A stretch of 64,000 bases of DNA, from assembly GCA_905221605.1 (NCBI GenBank), contig CAJNDS010000300.1, positions 88,501-152,500 of the forward strand, read 5' to 3'. Below are positions 24,706-35,346 of the stretch, one piece after another; positions within the stretch are counted from its first letter, which is position 1; the number at the start of each line of letters is the position of its first letter. The notes under the pieces are model-generated. The model saw nothing but the letters and a program-made list of their open reading frames with translations. It was not told the origin of the DNA and ran no database searches. The position numbers were made by a program, and so were the translations under genes. This stretch comes from Symbiodinium natans (Eukaryota; Sar; Dinophyceae; Suessiales; Symbiodiniaceae).

Positions 24706-25821
24706 ATGCAGAGCCGGGCTGGTGGTGTATATCGATGTACATCATCTTTAGCGTACATCCAGGGTGGTGGTGGGGGAAGGAGGCACGACTACCAGCTTAA
24801 GCCCCACTGAGCTGGCCACTGAACCGGCGACACAGCGAGTGTAGAGTGTAGCGTTATTGCTTACTTAAGGTTTCGGACTCAAGGTTGGAATTGTTTAGGG
24901 TTGACAGCGTAGAGCTCAAGGGTTTGAAGTTAAGCTTCCAGGGTTTGGTTGCTTTGGGTTTTGTTCTTGTCATTTGCCACTCTTGCTTGAGACAAAAACC
25001 AAAAGTTGCTCGTTCCTCTTTTTGGTTAACGCTTCTTGAGCGTAGCTAGGGTGAGATTTGGGATATTCCGTGCATCCTCCGCAGGGCATTCCGTCTGAAC
25101 ACTCTGCGGGCTTCTTTGCAGGTGCGCACTCGATCTTAACGGGAGTTTGACTGCGCTTCAATGATACTGTGCGGGATGTTCGGCAACAATTTTTGGGATT
25201 CTCTGCACTTTGCACTGGCATGGGGCATTCGGGAACACTGCCAACAGCAGATGCGAGGCCAAGGAAAAACCCAAAATAGCGTCTTTATGATCCCTGGTGC
25301 CGGGGCGCACCTTCGCACGGGCCCCCTAATAATATACTACTTTGGGGTCCTTATAAGTATTTTACACGCGCCCTTAATGTCTTCTTCTTTCCACGGATAT
25401 GAAAGACTTGCATCCATTGAATGTATAAATGCATTCAGATTTCGGTCATCACTCTTTTTCGTGCCCAAGAGCTCGGGAAATCGGTTTGATGATTTGATGA
25501 AGCACCGGTGCCTGGCACCCGCACCATGCGACTCGATCACGTGCAAGTTCTTCACTCACCCTGGGTTGGAAGTGGGACAAAATCCGAGCTCTCCTAGCTT
25601 GAGCAACAAGAAAATACACAATACATGTCCTACAAACTTCAAAAGCACATGTTGAAACTTCAAGACATGCACCTGACAATGTAGCAAGATGAGAAACAAA
25701 AAAAAACACCTTCCCCGTTTACAACGACAAAATCAACATAAGCAACATTTTGCACCCTCAGCCAGAGCAGTTTGGGTCAGTTGAGAATGATGCACGACAT
25801 TCAAAAAGGCAAACATTGATC
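24706..25821. other. No recognised gene; left flank of the LTR element
   Basis: Only short frames of unrecognised sequence. At about 25300-25372 the words GGCCCCCTAATAATA and GGGGTCCTTATAAG recall the interior of the MITE-like family and may be a decayed copy. Confidence 0.4.
25814..25821. repeat. Target-site duplication, left
   Basis: CATTGATC directly precedes the left LTR and reappears at 35719-35726 directly after the right LTR. Because one base at each LTR edge is shared, the true duplication could be 6 to 8 bp. Confidence 0.8.
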
Positions 25822-26194
25822 GTGAAAAACCGAAGGTCCCTCTGGTACCTTTTCCCTTGAAAGCACGAACCCTGACCTCTCACACAAGTGCGGACAGCTC
25901 TCTCTTTTTCACAGTCAGAGCCACTTGAGCCAAAAGTCACAAAGTGCACAAACTAAACGAATTCTCTCTTGTGAGCTTAAACTCAGCTTCAGAACGAAGT
26001 TCCTACACACTGCACACTCACTTTAAATAGCGTATTGGGCAAAAACACACTCGTATGATTTCCTTGGAAATCAACGAGGCATAAACCATCGAGGATGGGA
26101 TCACACGGATTCCCAATCACTCCGAAGCAAAACAAACCTATACAAGCTGATCCAAAACATGACAAAAACATCACTGATCAGCCACAATCTTCCA
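25822..26194 (-). repeat. 3' LTR of the copia element
   Basis: This is the downstream repeat of the minus-strand element. It differs from the other LTR by one substitution (A/G at 26140), a 2-bp indel (TT near 26023) and a 1-bp indel (near 26160). It contains the spliced-leader-like word at 25924-25935. Confidence 0.97.
25924..25935 (-). other. Spliced-leader-like 12-mer in the 3' LTR
   Basis: On the minus strand this reads TTTTGGCTCAAG, the last 12 bases of the dinoflagellate spliced leader that is trans-spliced to nuclear mRNAs. The bases before it (GTGAC) do not continue the leader. The same word is in the other LTR at 35449-35460. Confidence 0.55.
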
Positions 26195-26203
26195 CCCCCC
26201 GCA
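26195..26203 (-). other. Polypurine tract
   Basis: TGCGGGGGG on the minus strand immediately precedes the 3' LTR. It is the expected position for the plus-strand primer of an LTR element. Confidence 0.65.
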
Positions 26204-26410
26204 TTTTGCTGAGGGTTCATGTCAAAGATCTGAAGTCCAAGCCCAGCTCGGCACTTCAACACTAAGGGGATGCCCTGGCCACATTCCCTTGGTGCGTACT
26301 CGCCACCAAACGAAACAAACAACACACCAGTCGATCTCTGACATCAAACTTAAAACTCATGCAAGATCCCACCATCAGGCAGGTTGTCCTGGGTCCACAT
26401 CACTGGTAAC

Positions 26411-26532
26411 CCAAGAGTTCGTTGTCCAAACACGTGAAAAACGAATTAAACTTGCATCCACCTGCACTGGGGCAGGGTTGTCTTGGAACGAATCCAAGAG
26501 TTCGTGGTGACAAACACGTGAAAACGAATTAA
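26411..26532. repeat. Imperfect direct repeat in the element's 3' untranslated region
   Basis: A stretch of about 40 bp beginning CCAAGAGTTCGT and ending ACGAATTAA occurs at 26411-26449 and again at 26493-26532, with a few differences. It lies between the gag-pol stop and the polypurine tract; function unknown. Confidence 0.8.
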
Positions 26533-26932
26533 TGCAAGCTTCAGATGTTTCCCACTCAGCACTCGACCTTGTCGTGGTACTCCTCCTCAGTCTCGCATCT
26601 TCCAGGTCACCAAACTCACCAACTAGCATCGGCTAGCTGATCCTTCAGGAAAAGATTGGCTTCATAGTTTCGCTTCTTCCAGCGTACCATCAGCCAAAAA
26701 CGTCTTCAGAGGTGGCAATCAGACGCCTTGCAGAAGGGGCTATAGAGTCCCTCGTTGAGTTTCATCATCATTTTGCCTCCTCTTTGCAAACTTCTCATGC
26801 ACTGAAACAAGGGCTCACACTAACCAGAAAAATCGCGGGCGCTCCATGGCGGCAACGCGGCCATGGCTTCCAAAAAAATGGCTGCGGGTTTCACTCACCC
26901 ACCCAACCACTGAGATCACTTAGCATCTCAGT

Positions 26933-29900
26933 TCATTCTTCATCCTCTTCGCCCTTCTTCTCGCCAGCTCCAGTTGACTCCATCAACTTGGCGCGGCGCT
27001 CCTTGGCGGCTTCCTTCATCTCCGCCAACTCAGCCGTCCTCGTTTCCATCATCACCTCCTGCGAAGATCGGCTAGGCTCAGCTGGCGTCTCCGCAGGCCT
27101 CTCAGTTGGCTGGTCTCCAACCTTTCTCTTCTTCTCTTCCAACATCAGCTCCAAATCGGCAACACTAAAGCTTGCCTTCACACGCTCAGCAATCTGCGCG
27201 ATAGCTGCTGCATCCAACTCAGATGGTACAACTGACACAGGCGAGCGAACCGCTTCGCCTTCCAGCTTTGCTCTCTTAGCAGCTTCTTCCTCGGCAGCTG
27301 ACAGGTCGGCGATGCGCTTGCGCTTTCGCTCAGCTTCCTCGAACTCTCGGTCTTGCTGTTCCGCTGCAGCCTTGAGGATCCGCTTCAGGTCCTTTTCCTC
27401 CTTCTCGAGTTTCCCAACATTCTCACCCATGATCCCAAAGGCTTGCTGCCACATGTCGGCAGGCAACGTCAAGTTGAACCTCACCACATAGTCGGTCGGC
27501 AAGTGCCACTTACACTTGCAGATCCACACAACACCGCTTCGAGTCTCACTCGCAACCACCTTCTTCCAGCTTGCCGCCCTCTGCGTGTCGGTGATCTCCT
27601 CTTTCTTTTTCTCCAGGTCCTCCAAGAATCCTGCAACAGACTCCATCACGGATCTGTAGTGGCTGTAGGCCACAAACGACCACTTGGGGACTGGTCTCTC
27701 CCTCAGCTCCGGCTCGTGAATCCGAAGTGTATCACACGACAACATCGAAATCACTCGCACTCGCTCCACCAGTTCCTTAAACACCAAGGATCCTTCCTTT
27801 GCACTTCTCTTCCAGCGCAACACCCATGGGGGATAATACGAGCTCTCAGCTTCATCCTCCATGATCCTCTCTGCTCCCAAAATGGGTAGCATGCACAACA
27901 GATCCACCATCCGCAAGACTCCGAGGTCCTGGTGCTCACCCAGAAGCAAAACAGGGACTATCCCTTTTCTCTTCAAGTACCTCACGAAGCTCAACATCGC
28001 CAGGCCACACGTTCCCGGCGGTACTTCCATGTACAGTCCTCCTTCATTCACTGCCATCTCCCAGATGATGGCCTTGCCACCAATCTGTCCACGGACATCC
28101 AAGATTCCGAAGATCTTCGTGGGTTTCTCCTGTAGCTCACACACCTCCTGGATGGGCTTCACCAGCTTCTCGTATGAGCTTTGATAGCGCACCATATCCT
28201 TGTCGGATAGCGTGCCTACCACGTCCTTGAGCTCTAGCTCATCCACTGGAGTTCCGCGCCGGCAGATACTCCATGACACATCAACGAACCACTTCGGCGG
28301 CTCTGGATCCGCCAGCTCCGGAAATACGTCGACCATCCGTTCAATCACCTTCGGCATGGCCTTGGGTTTCGGCGCAGCTTGGCCTGAGCCTCGGCTTTCA
28401 CCTTTATCACCCCTTTTTCCAGCAGCTCGGCGCTCCTTCTCTGCCTCTCGGAGATGGAATGCATGGCTTGCATCCGTGCCAGAGACTGTCACAGTCTGTT
28501 TGCACTTTTCGCACTTGGGCTTGCCACTTTCATCCCAGCTCAACCCGGCAGCATGCTCGGATCTGAACAACCATTTGCAAACCTTACACCAAAAGGGGCT
28601 TGTCATCTCAGCACCCTGCTCACCCTTCCTGCTGTCTTCAGCTGCCATTTTCCTGTCCTTCACCAAAGGTACAGGCTCCAGGCTAGGGCTAGCTTCTGTG
28701 GTGCTTGAACCAAAGCTTTTGCGGTTGGACCATAAATCGATTTCTTGAACCTCAGGGGAAGAGTCTTCACGAAGGGTTTCGGGACTTCTAAGGTGGAAAT
28801 TTTCAAAAACTTCGCCACACTTTTTCACACTTTTCAACGATCCAACTTGCTCCACACTGCATCCAGTTGCCTCGGCAAACTGGCATGCCTGAACTCCAAC
28901 CCTTGGTCGGATTCCACAGATCCTCCACACCTGCTGCACATCTTCACCAGGGTATATACCCATAGCTTGCTGGTGCTGACAGAATGTCACTTGACTCAAG
29001 CACTTTGTAAGAACGTCAGCGATCATTCCCGCTGTCGGGCACCAAATGACCTTCAAGGTCTGAGCTTCCTGTATCCGCTCCTGAAGATAGCAGACAGCGA
29101 TGTCTAAGTGGCGAACTCGCCTACTCAACCCACGGTTTAGCAAAACCGCTCTCGCTGAGGAACTGTCAGTGTGCAATCGGATCGTGACATCTGACTCGGC
29201 CAACTGACCGATCAAAGTCGCAAGTCCCTCACTCTCCTGTACCGCAGTCAAGATGGCTCTCAACTCGGCTTCACAAGAACTCAGCGATACACACCCTTGA
29301 ACTCGAGAGATTCCCTTGATCAGGCATCCTCTATAAAAGATGGCTATGCCCGACACAGATCTTCGTCCTAACGACGCTTGGGGTGCCCAACTGGCATCCG
29401 CATACACTTCCAGCTGCGCCGGCCCACTGTCCGGTACATTCCCATCAGGGCCAAAGTACTGCCATGCATGGTATTGTCCCTTTAGGAACCTAATCACTTG
29501 TCGCAATGCTTGCTCAAAGCATGCTGTTGGCTTGGACTGTCCTTGCGAAAGAATGGACATCCACCTACTCAGGTCAGGTCTCGACTGACCCCACCATGCA
29601 ATCCGGCCAAGTACTGCTCTGTACCTCGCAGCTGCAGTGTCACTCAACTCAGGATCCGAACCACTTGCTCTGCCCTTCTCGACCGTTTTCACGATGTCCG
29701 GAGGAGCAGTAACCACCTTCAGGTCCTTACAGAACTCTGTCTCGAACAGGGCATCTAAGTATGCCGGGGGCACTCGCATCCTGAGATGACTCCCTTGTCT
29801 CTCAATCTCTCGCCCCAAAAAGGTGATCTTTCCACCAGTGGAAGTGATTCGACCCGTTTCCTTGATCTTCAACTCTCCGTTCAGGGTGTCGGTCACCAAC

Positions 29901-32900
29901 CGAATGGCATCTCTAGTGCCACACAGAATCAAATCGTCCACATAGCACAACATGAGGAATCTTTTCCCTCTCACAGTGCCCTCGAAGACGGAAGGTTCCG
30001 TTGGGCATTGCTTCAACCCAACTTTCTTCACAACTGTCGCCAGCTTCAAGTTCCAAGCTTTGGCGGCAACTCTCAAACCATTCATGGCTTGATCCAGAAT
30101 CATAAACACCGGGACATAATAGTCCTTGCAGGCGGAAACATCCTTGGGCAATTGGATAATCGCCTTCGATCCTTTCGGAAGGGGGGAATGCAAGAATGCA
30201 GTGCTAACATCCAAAGTTGCGATATCCATAGCATCTACCGAAGCAATGGCCAAAAGCGTCCGTAACGCTTCTAAAGAAGGAGTCGTAGCACTCAGTCCTA
30301 AAGATGATGCTGTGCTCCCCTTTGCGATGTCTTGCACCACACACCGAGCTCTCACAGCTTCCTTGCCATTCACCACCTTTGGGCCTATGACCCATCGGGT
30401 TGGGATGATCTTTATCCCATGCTGACGAGCAAACTTCTGAGCCTCGTCTGCTCCAACCACTCTCCCTGCTTTGTGAGCAGTCATACTCTGCAGCTCAGTT
30501 CGCCGGCCTTCCACTGTTTTATCCACATCTAATGGACATCCATCTATCTCAGACAGAACACTCGTGGGTCTTGCCAGCCAAACTTGGGATCCACACACCT
30601 TCATGGACTCCGGGAAAGTGCTATTCTTGTTGAGCAGAATCGAATTGGTCACATGTACCAACTTCGGACTCTCGTCACTGCTTACCATTTTAATAGGACC
30701 TTGAGGCACATCGAGTCTTGGGTCTAAACAAATACGATTGATCAGCCGGGGAACTCGATTGGACTCATCTGGAACTGAGTTCACATCTGAAGTTAAACTC
30801 TCTAAACGCCGGGGAACTCGACTGGACTCATTTGGAACTGAATCCACATCCATTTGAGGTTTTTCTTCCTCCATTGGGATCGCTTCATCCTCAGCGGGAG
30901 TTTCTCCTTCGAAGTATCCAGGTTCCATTGCCTCATCTGGAATCCCTTGGTAAGGCAAACTTGGATCCTCAAAATCCTCCATGTCAACATCCACAACTTC
31001 TGTCGCAGGTGTTGGGACGCTTTGCCTCTCCTCCAACTTGGGATCTGGTCGACTCTCATAGGTGATCTTCGGGCGTTTCAGGAGTGAAGGCTCACTTCCA
31101 GACTCCATCACCCCCGCATCCTTTGAGCTTCTCTGGTCCATTTTTGGAGTTTCCTCTGTTGGTTCTTTCGATTCCAACCGTTGTCGTTGAGCTTTCAACC
31201 AATCATCATACCGTTTTCGGCATTCAGCATTGTGGTTGGCTTTTCCTCTTTTTGGACCACACGCAGGACAGTTCGCTGTGCCACCATGTTCCTTCACCCA
31301 TGCAGCTGGAGGTCCAACTTTGCTCATGTCGGTGGTCGGTCCATCAGACACTCGGCCCTCAAAGGCCTTGTCCGCTTCACCTTCAATCCGATCGGGCACA
31401 CCATCCTCTTTCTCCTTCAGAATCGGGGGAGCCAATGTATCCGATGGATCATGCTCCTTGAGCAAATGTTGACAATGCTCCAACCCAATCTTCAACGGAA
31501 CGATGTGCTTGATGGACTTTGCTCGAAAGTGTTTTGGACAACCATCCACCATGGCACTCACAACATGAGTCAAGCCACCAACTTCAGGGTACACATAGGC
31601 TGCTTCCACAAACCGGGAGAGCGCCGTGGTTTTCATCGAATCCGGTAGCTCAGCCAGAACTGTAGCACCTATCAACGACGATCCACACTCATGGAGGGAT
31701 CTCTGTAGTACCAACTCCTGGGGTGATTTCTTCCCATCAAAGGCAGCTGCATGGTGATTGTGCATTGCAGCACAGTAAATCAGACCAAACTCAAACGCTC
31801 GAGGACTTCTTTTCAAGTCAAAGCCCTGCGCTCGTAGATCCAACCTCACCGTGCTGAACAACTCCTTGAGTGTTCTCACTGCCCTTTCCACACCACCAAC
31901 CGCTTCATGTCCCTGCGGAGGTGCTCTTTGGGTCACAATCCTAATCCCCAGATTGGCTCTCTTGATGAGGGCGCTCACCGCTGTCTCGCTGTCTGTCCTC
32001 AACAGTACAGCAGACCCTGCAATGTCCAGTCCGAAAGCATTCATCCAATAACGAATCCAGCTGGAGGTATTGTCAGCATTGGTCCCTACCAACAGACATC
32101 CAATCATTCTGGTTGACATTTCAGTCATGACCAGTACTTTCATGTTGGGAGCCGTCGGCTGGTCTTTCGCAAAAGTACCAGTTACCAGGTTGATGAAGCA
32201 AAAATCTGCTTGCAACGCCACGGGTCGGTCTTGAGCATCCTTGGTCCGACGATGCTGGGTTGTTCCTCTTGTCATCCGACAATGAGGACATTCGGACGAA
32301 AAAGGAATGTGGCCTCGCATCCGATGCAGCTCCATTTCTTCTTGCTTTTTCTTGGTCATTGACTGCACTGACTGCATCTGATCAACCTCCATCGGTCGTT
32401 GGCCATCATCCACATCCATGGGTCGAACCTCAGTTCTTCCAAAGGTTACTTTCTTTCGCTTTCCAGCATCACCTTGCAGGTAGATCCAAGGACATCCAGC
32501 CCAGGATACTCCATATCCCATGACTCCTTTCTTCTCGTGTCGCAGCGAAATCTCTCTTCGAGTGAACTTCACTTCCCAACCAGTATTCACCATCTGCTCG
32601 GTGCTCAAGATGTTGTGAGCCACATCTGCTACAACTCCAGTCACACACACCGATGTCAAACCAAGATACTGCTTTCCTTCATACATAGGCAGCAAGGCTC
32701 GGATGCGAACTCGCTCGAAGACATTCACCGGGGTATCGTTGGCTGCTGAGTACCTCTCATTAGGTCCCAACGCCTTCCGATCCAAGATCTGGAACTCATC
32801 CAAGTATCTTTTCGCAATCACAGTCACCGATGCTCCTGAGTCAATCAACCACCATTTGCTTGCATCATCCTTTTCCATGCTTTTGACTTGATTCATCGGA

Positions 32901-34930
32901 GGTTTCATCAAAGACCGAACTGACTTAGATGGCAACATCTGAGATAAATCGGTAGAGATCCGATGCTCCAACTCGGCAATCCGGACTCTCGTCTCAACTT
33001 CCCATGACCAATCTATCTCATCAGTACTCCGGGGAATCCACTCTTTTCTCACTTCATCGAGCAATCCTTCCAGAGGTTGCAACACAGATTCCACTCGGGC
33101 CTCTGACTCAGGTTCATTCCATTCACCTCCAGTTAGCTGGTAGTCACTCGACTCACCCTCTTGGGAGACTTCAGCAACTGTCTTCCCCTTTCCTTTGCCT
33201 TTTCCTTTGGGCTTTCCCTTTTCGGGCTTCTTCTTGGGATCTCCTTTTGCCTTGGCTTTCGCCTTAGCATTGGGGGAATTGGGCTTCTTGCCTGAATCTC
33301 CCTCCTTATACCAGCAATCGCGGGCATAATGTCCCTTTCCACCACACACATAGCACTCCACATCCTTCTTGTTCTGGCTTGAAGCTCGTTTGCCAGCACC
33401 TTTGCTTGATTCGCGCTTGCCTTTCTGTTCCTTTCCTTTGCCTTTTGGTTTTCCTTCGTTGCCCTTTCCCTCATTGGGATCTCGAAAAGGTTGAAGCTTC
33501 GTGCCAGGGGCTTCTGACCACACCCTTTGTTGCACCTCAAACTTCAGAGCAACTCTTTTCAGATCTTCAAACGATTCACTATCGCCATGCAACAAGCAAT
33601 GGCTTCTACACCGATCTGGCAAACTGCGCAGCAAAACCATAACCGAATCCGCTTCTTGGATCTGCAAACCACCAGCATGCACATCGGGATCAAGACTATT
33701 GAGCAGCTTGGTGTACTTGTTCAACTCATGCTCAATCTTTCGAATGATCTCCGGAATACTGGGTGCTTTCACGGTTTGATTCACCAGCTGCGACCGAAAG
33801 AACAGGCATTCAGCTCGCGACTTCAGGCAAAACTCCTTCGCCAGCAATCTCAAAGCCACAAAACCAGATTGTTGATAAGTGCTCTCACTTTCAACATATG
33901 TCTGCAAAATCAGAGAACTCTTCTCATGATTTGCAAAAGTCTGTCGCAGGATGTGCATCAGCCTCGTCGACCTCTTCTGTTGCTCCACAGTAAGTCGATC
34001 CTGTTTCAGCCGAGACTCTTCTTGAGTCTTCACCGCATGCATGAGCTCATTGGGAAACACTTCTGAACCCAAACCAACCCAACTGGTCAGCTTCTCCATC
34101 CAGGTCAAGAATCCAAGAGCTTCAGAGATGCGATCCTTCCAAGACGAAAAGTCAATGGTCGGCAAACTGGGCAACCATTTGTCCGATCGAGCAAACACAT
34201 CCCTTTCCCTTTCTTGCTCCAGAGGTGGAGGTCTCAGTGGGGGACTTGGGCTCGCCATCCGAAAAAGCTGGGTCCCCTTCGCAGGAGTACCCACTGGCGA
34301 TGCACCTTGACATCCCGAAGAAGAACTGGGCATGTTCTCAGGAACACCATCCTGAGGTAAGGGGGGATTCACCTGTTGCTGTTGCTGTGGCTGCTGTTGC
34401 TGATGCTGCTGTATCATCCACTGCTGATGCTGCTGCTGTTGCTGCACCATGGACGAAGTCATCGTTTGCATAAACTGCTGTTGCTGCACAACCAGTTGCT
34501 GCATCATGCTTTCCAATTCTCGCACTTGTCTCGTCAACCCTTGCACGTCGGGTGATGTTTGTGATGGTGTCACCACAGGTTGAGGAGGTCCAGTGGATAG
34601 TCCTGGTGGTAACGAAGGACTTCCTACCGCTTGCTGAGGCAAACCAGGGGGAAACGAAGGGCCTCCCATTGTCTGTTGGGGTGCTCCAGTAGCTACCCCA
34701 TGAGGGCTTCTGGCGGGAGTTCGACCTCTGGGCACTGGGCCATACACAGGTTGGCTTCCTTGTGCCAAACCTTGCACCCACAGTGGGTTGGGATTTCCCA
34801 AACCCGGAAAAGGGTCTACCCTTCGCCTTGTCTCAGCATCCATGATGGGCACAGAGCTTCCACGCTCTCGTCCACCTCTTGGACTCCTCACATGAGCTCC
34901 ACTGGTATGTCGTGGGGATGTATTCAACAT
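26933..34930 (-). CDS. Copia Gag-Pol polyprotein with long C-terminal extension (2665 residues)
   Basis: One frame runs from an ATG at 34930 to a stop at 26933. Order by residue: Pro-rich N-terminus with a poly-Gln stretch (about 140-195); Gag core (about 250-480); CCHC knuckle CYVCGGKGHYARDC (about 525); protease DSGAS (about 697); integrase zinc site HRMRGHIPFSSECPHC (about 865) and DDE residues (D about 908, D about 978, E about 1014, in GGVERAV); reverse transcriptase from about 1508 with CYVDDLILCG (YVDD about 1661); RNase H from about 1840 (VYADASW, SSCEAEL, HTDSSSARA) to about 1985. The remaining 675 residues have no counterpart in ordinary copia proteins. They hold a CxxC...CxxC pair (WCKVC about 2113, KCEKC about 2141), a globular part (about 2200-2450) and a Lys/Glu-rich tail of predicted coiled coil. 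No separate gag frame is visible, so Gag is probably made by protein processing. Confidence 0.96.
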   Translation of the reverse strand: MLNTSPRHTSGAHVRSPRGGRERGSSVPIMDAETRRRVDPFPGLGNPNPLWVQGLAQGSQPVYGPVPRGRTPARSPHGVATGAPQQTMGGPSFPPGLPQQAVGSPSLPPGLSTGPPQPVVTPSQTSPDVQGLTRQVRELESMMQQLVVQQQQFMQTMTSSMVQQQQQHQQWMIQQHQQQQPQQQQQVNPPLPQDGVPENMPSSSSGCQGASPVGTPAKGTQLFRMASPSPPLRPPPLEQERERDVFARSDKWLPSLPTIDFSSWKDRISEALGFLTWMEKLTSWVGLGSEVFPNELMHAVKTQEESRLKQDRLTVEQQKRSTRLMHILRQTFANHEKSSLILQTYVESESTYQQSGFVALRLLAKEFCLKSRAECLFFRSQLVNQTVKAPSIPEIIRKIEHELNKYTKLLNSLDPDVHAGGLQIQEADSVMVLLRSLPDRCRSHCLLHGDSESFEDLKRVALKFEVQQRVWSEAPGTKLQPFRDPNEGKGNEGKPKGKGKEQKGKRESSKGAGKRASSQNKKDVECYVCGGKGHYARDCWYKEGDSGKKPNSPNAKAKAKAKGDPKKKPEKGKPKGKGKGKGKTVAEVSQEGESSDYQLTGGEWNEPESEARVESVLQPLEGLLDEVRKEWIPRSTDEIDWSWEVETRVRIAELEHRISTDLSQMLPSKSVRSLMKPPMNQVKSMEKDDASKWWLIDSGASVTVIAKRYLDEFQILDRKALGPNERYSAANDTPVNVFERVRIRALLPMYEGKQYLGLTSVCVTGVVADVAHNILSTEQMVNTGWEVKFTRREISLRHEKKGVMGYGVSWAGCPWIYLQGDAGKRKKVTFGRTEVRPMDVDDGQRPMEVDQMQSVQSMTKKKQEEMELHRMRGHIPFSSECPHCRMTRGTTQHRRTKDAQDRPVALQADFCFINLVTGTFAKDQPTAPNMKVLVMTEMSTRMIGCLLVGTNADNTSSWIRYWMNAFGLDIAGSAVLLRTDSETAVSALIKRANLGIRIVTQRAPPQGHEAVGGVERAVRTLKELFSTVRLDLRAQGFDLKRSPRAFEFGLIYCAAMHNHHAAAFDGKKSPQELVLQRSLHECGSSLIGATVLAELPDSMKTTALSRFVEAAYVYPEVGGLTHVVSAMVDGCPKHFRAKSIKHIVPLKIGLEHCQHLLKEHDPSDTLAPPILKEKEDGVPDRIEGEADKAFEGRVSDGPTTDMSKVGPPAAWVKEHGGTANCPACGPKRGKANHNAECRKRYDDWLKAQRQRLESKEPTEETPKMDQRSSKDAGVMESGSEPSLLKRPKITYESRPDPKLEERQSVPTPATEVVDVDMEDFEDPSLPYQGIPDEAMEPGYFEGETPAEDEAIPMEEEKPQMDVDSVPNESSRVPRRLESLTSDVNSVPDESNRVPRLINRICLDPRLDVPQGPIKMVSSDESPKLVHVTNSILLNKNSTFPESMKVCGSQVWLARPTSVLSEIDGCPLDVDKTVEGRRTELQSMTAHKAGRVVGADEAQKFARQHGIKIIPTRWVIGPKVVNGKEAVRARCVVQDIAKGSTASSLGLSATTPSLEALRTLLAIASVDAMDIATLDVSTAFLHSPLPKGSKAIIQLPKDVSACKDYYVPVFMILDQAMNGLRVAAKAWNLKLATVVKKVGLKQCPTEPSVFEGTVRGKRFLMLCYVDDLILCGTRDAIRLVTDTLNGELKIKETGRITSTGGKITFLGREIERQGSHLRMRVPPAYLDALFETEFCKDLKVVTAPPDIVKTVEKGRASGSDPELSDTAAARYRAVLGRIAWWGQSRPDLSRWMSILSQGQSKPTACFEQALRQVIRFLKGQYHAWQYFGPDGNVPDSGPAQLEVYADASWAPQASLGRRSVSGIAIFYRGCLIKGISRVQGCVSLSSCEAELRAILTAVQESEGLATLIGQLAESDVTIRLHTDSSSARAVLLNRGLSRRVRHLDIAVCYLQERIQEAQTLKVIWCPTAGMIADVLTKCLSQVTFCQHQQAMGIYPGEDVQQVWRICGIRPRVGVQACQFAEATGCSVEQVGSLKSVKKCGEVFENFHLRSPETLREDSSPEVQEIDLWSNRKSFGSSTTEASPSLEPVPLVKDRKMAAEDSRKGEQGAEMTSPFWCKVCKWLFRSEHAAGLSWDESGKPKCEKCKQTVTVSGTDASHAFHLREAEKERRAAGKRGDKGESRGSGQAAPKPKAMPKVIERMVDVFPELADPEPPKWFVDVSWSICRRGTPVDELELKDVVGTLSDKDMVRYQSSYEKLVKPIQEVCELQEKPTKIFGILDVRGQIGGKAIIWEMAVNEGGLYMEVPPGTCGLAMLSFVRYLKRKGIVPVLLLGEHQDLGVLRMVDLLCMLPILGAERIMEDEAESSYYPPWVLRWKRSAKEGSLVFKELVERVRVISMLSCDTLRIHEPELRERPVPKWSFVAYSHYRSVMESVAGFLEDLEKKKEEITDTQRAASWKKVVASETRSGVVWICKCKWHLPTDYVVRFNLTLPADMWQQAFGIMGENVGKLEKEEKDLKRILKAAAEQQDREFEEAERKRKRIADLSAAEEEAAKRAKLEGEAVRSPVSVVPSELDAAAIAQIAERVKASFSVADLELMLEEKKRKVGDQPTERPAETPAEPSRSSQEVMMETRTAELAEMKEAAKERRAKLMESTGAGEKKGEEDEE

Positions 34931-35346
34931 AGTTCCTGAACTCAGGCTCCAGCCTGCAGTCTCTCCACAACGTCTTCTGGCGAAAATTCTCTCACCAACA
35001 CCAGATGGTCCAGGCTCCTGAAGAACCTTAGTTCTACTCTACCAAGCACCGTATTCCTCCAAGATCGGTCACAACCAATCCAGTTCCAGACAAACCACCT
35101 TGCCCGGGCTCCAAAGTGCCTCAACAGCCGCTGAACCAACTGCTTCCAAGCCTGATGAGTCCGGATCCGCCTCCTCACAGGATAGGCTTCCCGGTACTCA
35201 CTTACACGGTCCGAGTACAAGAGATTCCGGTCCACTGGCAGTCTGGGCTCCAAACCCAAACTTGCCTCCAGGCACTCACAGAGTCCTGACAGACAACCAA
35301 AGACCATACACGGGCTCGTACCACAAGGCACAAGCTCCGCTACCAC
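34931..35346 (-). other. Leader between 5' LTR and gag-pol, with an open frame
   Basis: The 416-bp leader is open in another frame from inside the LTR (about 35412) to 34942 on the minus strand, encoding an Arg-rich stretch (HQAWKQLVQRLLRHFGARAR). There is no ATG at its beginning (the first codon is TTG), and no family was recognised. It may be chance or a small upstream frame. Confidence 0.35.
35334..35345 (-). other. Primer-binding site, initiator tRNA-Met type
   Basis: TGGTAGCGGAGC on the minus strand lies one base inside the 5' LTR. It matches the common copia primer site TGGTAGCAGAGG, complementary to the 3' end of initiator tRNA-Met, at 10 of 12 positions. Confidence 0.75.

Noticed and set aside
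26712-34939. Many plus-strand frames of 60-260 codons opposite the copia gag-pol
   Set aside because: They are antisense shadows of the 2665-codon minus-strand frame, which has all expected motifs.
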